A stretch of DNA of 64,000 bases from contig NZ_OLMV01000007.1 in assembly GCF_900292075.1 (NCBI RefSeq), positions 62,001 through 126,000 of the forward strand, written 5' to 3'. Each line of letters begins with the position of its first letter. The first letter of the stretch is position 1. The translations under genes were made by a program, and so were the position numbers. This stretch comes from Microbacterium timonense (GTDB lineage Bacteria; Actinomycetota; Actinomycetes; Actinomycetales; Microbacteriaceae). This document shows positions 23,490-31,567 of the stretch, one piece after another. The notes beneath the pieces were generated by a model. The model saw nothing but the letters and a program-made list of their open reading frames with translations. It was not told where the DNA came from and did no database searches.

Positions 23490-24803
23490 ATGAGAATCAG
23501 CACACGTGCCGGGGCGGTGGCCGCCACCGCCGCCCTCACCGCTCTCGTCCTCACCTCCTGCAGCGGAGGCGGGGGAGGAGGCGCCGCCGGTGAAGCCACC
23601 GACGGCAACAAGCCCGACAAGCTCACCGTCGCGGCGTGGATGGACTTCCCGCCGGAGCTTCTGAAGTCCTTCGAGGACGAGTACGGCATCGAGGTCGTCG
23701 TGAACTCGTTCCCCGACGGCGCCTCCGCGCAGACGGTCCTGCGCAACGGCCTGTCCTCCAACGGCGCCGGCCTCTCGGACGTGCACCTCATCGAGCTGGA
23801 CTGGTGGACCGAGATGATGGCCGTTCCCGAGGACTGGGTGGAGCTGCCCGAGATCCCCGGCCGCTGGGTCGACTGGAAGGTCAAGCAGGGCTCCGTCGAC
23901 GGCGTCATCACCGGCTACGGCACCGACATCGGTCCGCTCGGCATCGCCTACAACGAGGAGATGATGGCCGCGGCCGGCGTCGCGACCGACGCCGACTCCT
24001 TCGGCCAGTTCATCGGCGGCGACACCGCGTCGTGGCAGTCGTTCCTCGACGCCGGCCGCGAGTACGTGGCGAACTCCGACAACTACTACATCGACTCGCT
24101 CTCCAGCGCCTTCCAGGCGGCCATCAACCTGCTGCCCGCCGCCTTCGAAGACCCCGACTCGGGCCAGCCGTACAACATGGCCGACAACGAAGAGGTCAAA
24201 GAGCTCTTCATGATGTTCGCCGACGCGGCCGCCGACGGCATCTCCGCCGGCATCCCGATCGGCCACGCCGACTGGGGCGCAGGCTTCCAGAACAAGCAGT
24301 GGGCCACCGTGGTGACCCCCGCCTGGATGGCAGGCATCATCGCCGAGAACGCCGACGGCGTGCCGGGCTGGCGCGTCTCGAGCACCTTCCCCGACGGCGG
24401 AGGCAACTGGGGCGGCTCGTTCTTCGCGGTGCCGGCCACCGGCAAGAACACCGAGTGGGCCGTCAAGCTCGCCGACTACCTCACCTCTCCCGAGGCGGCC
24501 GTGCAGTGGTTCCACACCACCGGCCAGTTCCCCTCGCAGCTGGAGGCCATCGAGAGCCCCGACATCGCCGAGACCGAGAACGAGTTCTTCGGCGGCCAGC
24601 GCCTCGGCCAGATCTACGGCGACCTCGCCGCAGCGGCGGGCGACGCGGCAGCCGGCGGCTACCGCGGTGAGAACTTCGCGGGCATCCAGACGCTCGTCAC
24701 CGACGGCATCCGCCTCGTCGAGTCCGGCAGCGCCACCCCGGAAGAGGCGTGGGACTCGGTCGTGAGCGAGTTCGACGCCCTCGGCTTCGACACCGCGAAC
24801 TGA
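23490..24803 (+). CDS. ABC sugar transporter substrate-binding lipoprotein (CUT1)
   Basis: This 437-residue extracellular solute-binding protein of family 1 has a lipoprotein signal (lipobox LTSC, Cys25) and a Gly-rich spacer. The body has LTVAAWMDFPPELLKSFEDE, YGTDIGPLGIAYNEEMMAAA and FFAVPATGKNTEWAVKLADY, typical of oligosaccharide binders. GAAAGGA precedes the ATG. It is followed by a strong hairpin and two permease genes. The upstream GH39 gene suggests that the ligand is a xylo-oligosaccharide. No ATPase is encoded here; in actinobacteria a shared MsiK-type ATPase often serves such importers. Confidence 0.92.
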   Translation: MRISTRAGAVAATAALTALVLTSCSGGGGGGAAGEATDGNKPDKLTVAAWMDFPPELLKSFEDEYGIEVVVNSFPDGASAQTVLRNGLSSNGAGLSDVHLIELDWWTEMMAVPEDWVELPEIPGRWVDWKVKQGSVDGVITGYGTDIGPLGIAYNEEMMAAAGVATDADSFGQFIGGDTASWQSFLDAGREYVANSDNYYIDSLSSAFQAAINLLPAAFEDPDSGQPYNMADNEEVKELFMMFADAAADGISAGIPIGHADWGAGFQNKQWATVVTPAWMAGIIAENADGVPGWRVSSTFPDGGGNWGGSFFAVPATGKNTEWAVKLADYLTSPEAAVQWFHTTGQFPSQLEAIESPDIAETENEFFGGQRLGQIYGDLAAAAGDAAAGGYRGENFAGIQTLVTDGIRLVESGSATPEEAWDSVVSEFDALGFDTAN

Positions 24804-24810
24804 TCACTCC

Positions 24811-24846
24811 GATCGCGGCCCGGCCCGCTGCGGCCGGGCCGCGATC
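24811..24846 (+). terminator. 15-bp hairpin between binding-protein and permease genes
   Basis: A perfect 15-bp stem, GATCGCGGCCCGGCC and its complement, encloses the loop CGCTGC. It starts eight bases after the binding-protein stop. In importer operons such a hairpin usually stabilises the binding-protein mRNA or partly stops transcription, so that binding protein exceeds permease. No T-tract follows. Confidence 0.7.
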
Positions 24847-24883
24847 GCCCGACATCGCACCGACATCACGGAAGGCTCCAACG

Positions 24884-25963
24884 ATGGCTCTCACTTCCGC
24901 CGCGCCACGCACCGTCCGGCGCATCGGCTGGGGGCAGCGGCTCTCGCGCTGGGACGTCAAGCTCTCGCCGTACCTGTACATCTCGCCGTTCTTCGTGCTG
25001 TTCGCGATCTTCGGCGTCTTCCCGCTGCTCTTCAACGTCGTGGTCGCCCTGCACGACTGGCACCGCCGTGCCGGGATGGGCGACTTCGTCGGCCTCGACA
25101 ACTTCGCGTGGGTGCTGCAGCAGCCGCTGTTCTGGCGGTCGCTGGAGAACACCATCTCGATCTTCCTGCTGGGCGGCATCCCGCAGCTCGTGCTCGCCCT
25201 CCTCATCGCGGCGATCCTCGACCAGAACCTCCGTGCCCGCACCTTCTGGCGCATGAGCGTGCTGATCCCGTTCGTCGTCATGCCGGTCGCGACCTCCATG
25301 ATCTTCGGCCAGGTCTTCGGCCAGTTCGGCATCCTCGTCCCGAACCTCCACGCCCTCGGCCTCTTCACCGACAGCAGTTCGCCCTTCTTCCAGGACCGCT
25401 TCCTCTCGCACATCGCGATCGGGTCGATGGTGGTGTTCCGCTGGACCGGCTACAACGCCCTCATCCTCCTCGCTGCCATGCAGGCGGTGCCGCGGGAGCT
25501 GTACGAGGCGGCCACCGTCGACGGCGCGGGACGTGCGCGCCAGTTCTTCTCGGTCACGATCCCGAACATTCGCCCCACGCTGATCTTCGTCATCCTCACG
25601 ATGACGATCGGAGGCCTGGAGATCTTCGACGAGGCGCGACTGTTCGACGGCGGCGGCACCGGTGGTGGTCAGGGCGGTACCGACAACCAGTGGACCACCG
25701 TGATGCTCTACCTCTTCAACCTCGGCTTCGGCCAGTGGCAGGACCGCCTCGGTCAGGCGGCGGCCGTGGGCTGGATCTTCGCGTTCATCATCCTGCTGAT
25801 CTCGCTCGTCAACTTCGCCCTCACCCGGCGGATCTCCTCGTCGGATGCCCCGCGCCCGCGTGGTCGCCGTCGCCGCCGATCGGGGACGGCCGCCGACGTC
25901 GACACGCAGTCGCCCGTCGCCCGCGAGGTCGCCGGCGACGCGATGGAAGGAACCACGCTGTGA
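24884..25963 (+). CDS. ABC sugar transporter permease (MalF type)
   Basis: This 359-residue membrane protein has six transmembrane helices, beginning YLYISPFFVLFAIFGVFPLL. The EAA loop that contacts the ATPase is ELYEAATVDGAGRARQFFSV. A long Arg-rich C-terminal tail (residues 320-359) is unusual in length. It pairs with the MalG-type permease that follows, whose GTG start overlaps its TGA by GTGA. Together with the binding protein it forms a CUT1 importer for oligosaccharides, inferred to be xylan-derived from the GH39 neighbour. Confidence 0.92.
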   Translation: MALTSAAPRTVRRIGWGQRLSRWDVKLSPYLYISPFFVLFAIFGVFPLLFNVVVALHDWHRRAGMGDFVGLDNFAWVLQQPLFWRSLENTISIFLLGGIPQLVLALLIAAILDQNLRARTFWRMSVLIPFVVMPVATSMIFGQVFGQFGILVPNLHALGLFTDSSSPFFQDRFLSHIAIGSMVVFRWTGYNALILLAAMQAVPRELYEAATVDGAGRARQFFSVTIPNIRPTLIFVILTMTIGGLEIFDEARLFDGGGTGGGQGGTDNQWTTVMLYLFNLGFGQWQDRLGQAAAVGWIFAFIILLISLVNFALTRRISSSDAPRPRGRRRRRSGTAADVDTQSPVAREVAGDAMEGTTL

Positions 25964-26889
25964 ACACGGCACTCATCGAGAACACCGCCGGCCGGGGAGC
26001 GGCACGATACGCCGCCAAGCGCGCGGCGCGCGGACGGCCGATCGCCTCGCACAACCCGGCGGGCCGTCGTCCCGGCTTCATCACGTACGCGATCCTCGTG
26101 ATCGTCTTCCTGCTGTCGGTGTTCCCGCTCTACGCCGCGGCGATGTACGGCTCCTCGACGACGACAGAGATCACGCGGGCCGTCGGCACGCTGCCGCGGT
26201 GGCTTCCCACGCTCACGCTGTGGCAGAACTTCGGCGAGGTGTTCTCGTCCGAGCAGTTCAGCATCTGGCTCGCCTTCGGCAACTCGCTCCTGGTCGCGGC
26301 AGCCGTGAGCGCGTCCGTCGTCTTCTTCTCGACGCTGGCGGGGTTCAGCTTCTCGAAGCTGCGGTTCCCGGGCCGCCAGGCACTATACGTCGCGGTGCTG
26401 GCCACCCTCATCATTCCGGCGCAGGTGGGCACCATCCCGCTGTTCGTGATGATGAACGACTTCGGGTGGATCGACTCCCTGCTCGCGCTCATCGTGCCCG
26501 GGCTGGTGGGCGCCTTCGGCGTCTTCTGGATGACCCAGTACCTGCAGGAGGCGCTGCCCTACGAGCTGATCGAGGCGGCGCGCGTCGACGGCGCCTCGAT
26601 GTTCCGCACGTTCTGGTCCATCGCGCTGCCGGCCGCTCGGCCCGCGGCCGCGACCCTGGCCCTGTTCACCTTCATCGGCTCGTGGAACAGCTTCTTCTGG
26701 CCGTCGGTCGTCATGCGCTCGCAGCTGACGATGCCGCTGGTCGTGCCGCAGCTTCGTGGCGCCTTCACCTCCGACACCGGGCTCGTGATGGCGGGCGTCT
26801 TCCTCGTCGCCGTGCCGCTGCTGCTCGTCCTCGTCCTCGCCGGCAAGCAGCTGGTGGCGGGTGTGATGGCGGGAGCCGTCAAGGGCTGA
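25960..26889 (+). CDS. ABC sugar transporter permease (MalG type)
   Basis: This 309-residue inner-membrane protein has six helices, starting with ITYAILVIVFLLSVFPLYAA, and the EAA motif ELIEAARVDGASMFRTFWSI. The C-terminus AGKQLVAGVMAGAVKG is the standard MalG ending. The GTG start overlaps the stop of the MalF-type gene, so translation is coupled. It is the last gene of the GH39 operon; the following 161 bp hold no recognisable gene. Confidence 0.92.
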   Translation: MNTALIENTAGRGAARYAAKRAARGRPIASHNPAGRRPGFITYAILVIVFLLSVFPLYAAAMYGSSTTTEITRAVGTLPRWLPTLTLWQNFGEVFSSEQFSIWLAFGNSLLVAAAVSASVVFFSTLAGFSFSKLRFPGRQALYVAVLATLIIPAQVGTIPLFVMMNDFGWIDSLLALIVPGLVGAFGVFWMTQYLQEALPYELIEAARVDGASMFRTFWSIALPAARPAAATLALFTFIGSWNSFFWPSVVMRSQLTMPLVVPQLRGAFTSDTGLVMAGVFLVAVPLLLVLVLAGKQLVAGVMAGAVKG

Positions 26890-27050
26890 CCGGCGTGCAG
26901 GCGGCGGCCTCGGCAGTGTGTCGGGGTCGGGGGCGGCGGTTCCTCCCCAGATGCGGCATGAATGTGTGGACTCGATGTTGTCCACAGAACCGCGTGTGAC
27001 CTGGGATTCTTGGCGACTCGAATGTCGGAGCCCTTCGGCACGATAGGAGC

Positions 27051-28466
27051 ATGAACTTCCCGCTCGCCGACCTTGAGGGCATCGCCGATCTGCTCGGCGA
27101 CACCCTCGAGCCGGCGATCGCCGGCGCGGCGCAGCGGGGTCTCCCGCACCGCGAGCTGGTCGAAGCGCTGGGTGTCGTGGAACGGTTGGGGCGGATCGTG
27201 GATGCTGCGCGCCTGACGCTCGCCGGAGAGGTCGGGCTCCGTGCCGACTCCGAGTCCGGCGAAGACAGCATCACCGGGCGGTTCGGCTGCGGGTCCGCGC
27301 AGGAGCTGGTGGAGCGGGCCGCGTTGGTGGCGTCGGCGACGGCCCGGTCCCGGCTCCGGGATGCGAAGGCGATCACAACCCGGGTCACGCTCACCGGGCA
27401 GACGCGGCCGGCGCCCCTCGAGCACGCACGGATCGCGCTGGCTTCCGGGCGGTTCGGCGCCGACGCGCTCGCCACGATCGTCGACGCCCTGCGACCGCTG
27501 CTCGGCCGGTGCACGGCCGATGAGCTGGAGGCCGCAGAGGTCGAGCTGGTCGGCGCCGCCGTCGGTGGGGCGGAGGCGCCGGCGTGCGGCATCCATGAGT
27601 TGAAGGTCATGGCGACAACCTGGGCGCTGTTCCTCGATCCCGACGGCACTCTGCCCGACGAGGAGTACGCGGAGCGGATGCGTGGGATCCGGGTCAGCCG
27701 GCGCTCCCGTCGCGGTCTGCGCCGGATCTCGGGGGATGTCACCGACGACGTCGCCGCACAGTTCGACCGGCTCATGGACGCGCACCTGAACCCTCGTGTG
27801 CACGGCCGCGGTCCGCGATTCGTCGACGCGGCGGACGCAGAGCACTCCGATGAGCGTGTGCCGGATCCGCGCACCGTCGACCAGAAGCGGCACGATGCGT
27901 TCGCTTCGATCCTGTCGGCGGCAGCGGGCGCGGCAGAGACGCCGACCCTCGGCGGTGCGGCGCCCACGTTGATCGTCACGACGACCGATGGTGATCTCGC
28001 CGCGGCGGACGGTGTCGCCTTCCTCGAGAGCGCAACGGGACCGGTGCCCGTCCCGGCCGCGTTGGCCCGCCACGTCGGCTGTCACGGCACCGTCCATCGC
28101 CTCACCCTCGCTCCGAACTGTGCGATCACGTCGCTGCGGATCGAGGACCGCGTGTTCAACCGCTGGCAGCGCAAGGCGATCGGCGCGCGCGACGGCGGGT
28201 GCATCATTCCCGGCTGCACCGTCCCCGCGGCGTGGTGCGAAGTCCACCATGTCGTGGACTGGGCCAAAGGTGGCCCGACCTCTGTCGACAACGGCGTGCT
28301 CCTGTGCTGGCACCATCACCGCGGCATCGAGACCAGCGGATGGGAGGTCCGCATGGTGGACGGCATGCCGCAGGTGCGGCCACCCGGCTGGCTCGACCCG
28401 CAACGACGATGGCGTGGACCCAACAAGCTCCTGCTCAACGAACTCAGACGTGCCCGCTCCGCCTAG
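27051..28466 (+). CDS. DUF222 / HNH endonuclease domain protein
   Basis: This 471-residue protein has an N-terminal helical DUF222 domain (residues 20-300) and a C-terminal HNH nuclease-like domain. The latter reads GGCIIPGCTVPAAWCEVHHV, then GGPTSVDNGVLLCWHHHRGIE, with paired Cys and His for zinc and the HNH metal site. Members are abundant and often multi-copy in Microbacteriaceae and mycobacteria, but their biological role is unknown; some lie near mobile DNA. AGGAGC lies just before the ATG. It sits between two polysaccharide clusters with no evident functional link. Confidence 0.88.
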   Translation: MNFPLADLEGIADLLGDTLEPAIAGAAQRGLPHRELVEALGVVERLGRIVDAARLTLAGEVGLRADSESGEDSITGRFGCGSAQELVERAALVASATARSRLRDAKAITTRVTLTGQTRPAPLEHARIALASGRFGADALATIVDALRPLLGRCTADELEAAEVELVGAAVGGAEAPACGIHELKVMATTWALFLDPDGTLPDEEYAERMRGIRVSRRSRRGLRRISGDVTDDVAAQFDRLMDAHLNPRVHGRGPRFVDAADAEHSDERVPDPRTVDQKRHDAFASILSAAAGAAETPTLGGAAPTLIVTTTDGDLAAADGVAFLESATGPVPVPAALARHVGCHGTVHRLTLAPNCAITSLRIEDRVFNRWQRKAIGARDGGCIIPGCTVPAAWCEVHHVVDWAKGGPTSVDNGVLLCWHHHRGIETSGWEVRMVDGMPQVRPPGWLDPQRRWRGPNKLLLNELRRARSA

Positions 28467-28501
28467 GACACGTAGCGGTCGGATGCGTCGACGCAACTCC
28501 A

Positions 28502-28604
28502 TTCACAACGATGTAATTGCCTCTTGACCAGCACATGGCCGGGCTGGAAGAGTGGCGGCGAACGGGGTTTACGACGTTGTAAATCGGGTTTCAGCGTCGT
28601 GAAT
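28502..28604. promoter_or_regulatory. Three operator-like palindromes before the tandem esterase gene
   Basis: TTTACGACGTTGTAAA (28568-28583) is a 16-bp palindrome with one mismatch, near the TT-ACAACGTTGT-AA form of LacI-family sites. Related but weaker sites are TTCACAACGATGTAAT (28502-28517) and TTTCAGCGTCGTGAAT (28589-28604). The last two are spaced 21 bp start to start, or two helical turns. The stretch lies between the HNH gene and the esterase gene at 28684. Confidence 0.5.
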
Positions 28605-28683
28605 CCACTTCCCCAGTTCGCGCCGCCGGTGTGCGCTCGTCCGCCCTTCGGCGGCGCGGTCGAAACCACGAGATGAGGAATCG

Positions 28684-31440
28684 ATGCAGTTCACATCGGA
28701 GAGCCGGGTCCCCAACCGGCTCAGACGAGCACGCGGGACGGTGGCGGTGCTGACAGCCGCGCTTCTCGCCCTTTCCGGATTGGCCGTGGCCACCCCAGCC
28801 GCGGCCGCCGATCCATGGATCGCCGTTCAGGACGACGGATACCTTCGCATCGCCGTGCCCAACGCGGCCGTCGAGGAGGCCGTCGGCCCGGTGTCGCAGG
28901 TCGTGGTCGAGGGGAACTTCGGCCCGTCGCACAACTGGGCGCAGATCGGCCTGTCGCGCAGTGGAGCGAACTGGACGGCCACGTACGGCCCGTTCGAGCC
29001 GGGCCTGTACTACTACCAGGTGACCGGCGACGACAGCAAGGTCCTGAAGGACGCCAGCAACCCCACGAGCGTCGCGTCGGAGCCGGAATGGAGCGCCTTC
29101 TTCATTCCGGGTGAGTCGGCCGCCCTGCTGGCCGATGCACCGGAGGAGGCGGGCACGATCCAAACCCTCTCCTACGACAGCACCGTCGCCGGCGAGGAGC
29201 GCGAAGCACTGGTGTGGGTGCCGCCGACCTACAAGCCGAAGGGCAAGAAGTTCCCGGTGCTGTATCTGCAGCACGGCGGCGGCCAGAGCTATCGCGACTG
29301 GGTCGAAGTCGGCCGCGCTGAGCAGATCCTCGACAACCTGTGGCTGTCGGGCCGGCTCGCCGACATGCTCGTCGTGATGGGCAACGGCAACGTCTCGGAC
29401 TTCTCGGCCGAGCTGCTCGACAACATCGTTCCCGCGGTGGAGGACACCTACAACGTCGCGCCGGGCAAGAAGAAGCGGGCGCTGGCGGGTCTGTCGATGG
29501 GCGGCGGCCAGGCGTTCGAGGTCTTCAGCGAGCACCCGGGCGAATTCGGGGCGATCGGCACGTTCGGAGCCGGCCGGTTCGGTGATCTCGACAGCATCCC
29601 GGTCAAGAAGATGAACAACCGCACCGATCTGTTCCGCGTCTACGTGGGCAACAAGACCGACATCGCCTACAACGACGTCTACGACTCGTTCCAGAAGTTC
29701 GACGCGCTCGGACTGAACTACCAGTTCGACGGCGTCAACCCCGACGCCGGACACAACTGGAATGCGTGGCAGGAGAACCTGATCGACTTCGCTCCTCGCC
29801 TGTTCGGCGGCCCGGCGTCCGATCCGGGCATGAGCGAGGGGCACACCGCCTTGACCGAGCGGTTCGAGCCGCCGGCTCCCGGCACGACGCCCACGCCCTT
29901 CATCAGCGACGACGGGTTCGTCACCTTCGAGACCACGACCGACTTCGCCGACGCCGAGTACGTCTCGGTATGGGCCAACTGGGCGCCCGGGGGCAGCTGG
30001 CTGCGTGTGGAGATGAACAAGGTGGGCGACCGCTGGCGCGCCACCGTCGGTCCGCTCGAGGAGAAGTTCTACCACTACCGCCTCATCGTCGACCGGCAGG
30101 CCGTCAAGGACACCTCCAACCCCACGAAGGTGACCTCTGAGCCGGCGTGGAGCACGTTCCTCGTGGAGGGCGAAGGCTCGCGTCTGCTCACCGATGTGCC
30201 GGCCGGCGAGGGTGGCGATCTCGGCGTGCTGACGTACCAGAGCACCGTCGCGAACCAGCAGCGCAGCGCCTACGTATGGACGCCGCCGGGCTACGACGCC
30301 GACCGGGCCGAGCCGTATCCGCTGTTCGTGCTGAACCACGGTGGCGGCCAGAGCTGGACGGACTGGGTCGAGGTCGGGCGTGCCCGTCAGATCCTCGACA
30401 ACCTGTACCGTGACGGCGACCTGGTGCCGATGGTCGTGGTGATGCCCAACGGCAACGTCAGCGACTACCCGCGCGAGCTGCTCGAGAACGTCGTCCCGGC
30501 GACCGAGGCGAGCTACAACGTCAGCGCCAACCCCGCCAAGCGGGCGCTGGCCGGTCTGTCGGCCGGCGGCGCGCGCACGGTGTCGGTGCTCAAGGCGCAC
30601 CCGGGCGAGTTCGCCTGGATCGGCACCTTCGCCGCCGGCTTCGGCGGGACGGCGGGCGTCGACGCGGCGGCGATCAACGCCGGCACGGAGCTGTACCGCC
30701 TCTACACCGGCGACATCACCGACTTCACGTACGGATCGGTGATGAGCTCGCTGCCGGTGCTCGACCAGCTCGGCATCGAGTACGAGTTCAACGGGGTGAC
30801 CGTCGGACCTCACGGATGGGACACGTGGCAGAAGAACCTCATCGACTTCGCGCCCCGCCTGTTCCAGAACCTGCCGGCTGACACGGTCCGTCCGCAGGCG
30901 ACGCTCGCGTCGCCGACGACCGCGGGTCCGTTCGGCGCCGTCGAGCTCCGCGTCGACGCGTCCGACCTCGGTGGGTTGGAGCGCATCGTCGCGAACGTCT
31001 ACCAGGGCAGCACGCTGGTCCGCAGCACGCAGACCGCGATGAACGGCGCGGAGACGGGCACGCACGCGTCGACGGTGAATCTGCCCTCGGGTGACTACAC
31101 CGTGCGGTACAACGCGCAGGATCGGGCCGGGAACATCTCGCAGACCGGCACCTTCGCCTTCACCGTGGACGTCGACGCGCCCACGGCGACGGTGAAGGAC
31201 GGTGCCGAGTTCACCGTCGCGACCGGCGAGAGCTACGACGTGGTCAGCTACAAGCTGTACGACGCCGTGGGGGTCGACAAGGTGGTCATCAACGGCAAGG
31301 AGAAGGACCTCACCGACAACAAGTGGTCGGATGTCAACGGCATCCGACCCGGCGTCTTCGGCGCCGTCTCGGGCTCCAACGAGATGATCGTCCGCGACGT
31401 CACGGGCAACACAGCCACCTACAGCTTCGTCCTGAACTGA
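28684..31440 (+). CDS. Secreted tandem CE1-type esterase with two catalytic modules
   Basis: This 918-residue secreted protein has a signal peptide at residues 1-42 (AAA cleavage). Two copies of an E-set/CBM48-like plus carbohydrate-esterase-1-like module follow, at about 45-375 and 405-725. Module one has nucleophile Ser271 in AGLSMGGGQA and His357 in DAGHNW; module two has Ser626 in AGLSAGGART and His710 in VGPHGW. A C-terminal Ig-like region (735-830) and a short beta-domain follow. CE1 esterases remove feruloyl or acetyl groups from xylan. The modules are clearly related yet not identical, so they may differ in specificity. The operators at 28502-28604 lie upstream. Confidence 0.82.
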   Translation: MQFTSESRVPNRLRRARGTVAVLTAALLALSGLAVATPAAAADPWIAVQDDGYLRIAVPNAAVEEAVGPVSQVVVEGNFGPSHNWAQIGLSRSGANWTATYGPFEPGLYYYQVTGDDSKVLKDASNPTSVASEPEWSAFFIPGESAALLADAPEEAGTIQTLSYDSTVAGEEREALVWVPPTYKPKGKKFPVLYLQHGGGQSYRDWVEVGRAEQILDNLWLSGRLADMLVVMGNGNVSDFSAELLDNIVPAVEDTYNVAPGKKKRALAGLSMGGGQAFEVFSEHPGEFGAIGTFGAGRFGDLDSIPVKKMNNRTDLFRVYVGNKTDIAYNDVYDSFQKFDALGLNYQFDGVNPDAGHNWNAWQENLIDFAPRLFGGPASDPGMSEGHTALTERFEPPAPGTTPTPFISDDGFVTFETTTDFADAEYVSVWANWAPGGSWLRVEMNKVGDRWRATVGPLEEKFYHYRLIVDRQAVKDTSNPTKVTSEPAWSTFLVEGEGSRLLTDVPAGEGGDLGVLTYQSTVANQQRSAYVWTPPGYDADRAEPYPLFVLNHGGGQSWTDWVEVGRARQILDNLYRDGDLVPMVVVMPNGNVSDYPRELLENVVPATEASYNVSANPAKRALAGLSAGGARTVSVLKAHPGEFAWIGTFAAGFGGTAGVDAAAINAGTELYRLYTGDITDFTYGSVMSSLPVLDQLGIEYEFNGVTVGPHGWDTWQKNLIDFAPRLFQNLPADTVRPQATLASPTTAGPFGAVELRVDASDLGGLERIVANVYQGSTLVRSTQTAMNGAETGTHASTVNLPSGDYTVRYNAQDRAGNISQTGTFAFTVDVDAPTATVKDGAEFTVATGESYDVVSYKLYDAVGVDKVVINGKEKDLTDNKWSDVNGIRPGVFGAVSGSNEMIVRDVTGNTATYSFVLN

Positions 31441-31447
31441 GGTGACC

Positions 31448-31485
31448 GCCGGCGCTCCTCCGCCCGAGTGCGGGGGAGCGCCGGC
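31448..31485 (+). terminator. Terminator after the tandem esterase gene
   Basis: GCCGGCGCTCC (31448-31458) pairs with GGAGCGCCGGC (31475-31485), and the inner CCGC/GCGG pairs extend the stem around CCGAGT. It begins eight bases after the esterase stop. No T-tract follows, as is common in actinobacteria. Confidence 0.65.
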
Positions 31486-31567
31486 GCGTGCGTGCGGCCA
31501 GATTCATCTGATGATTTCGCGCTAGGCTGGAGAGCAATCTGCGCGAACCGTCGATGAGGAGAGCCGC

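Noticed and set aside
28591..31065. An 824-codon open frame on the minus strand across the tandem esterase gene
   Set aside because: It mirrors the esterase gene exactly, is rich in Arg, Val and His as high-GC antisense frames are, and has no domain. The plus-strand gene has a signal peptide, two catalytic modules and a ribosome-binding site.
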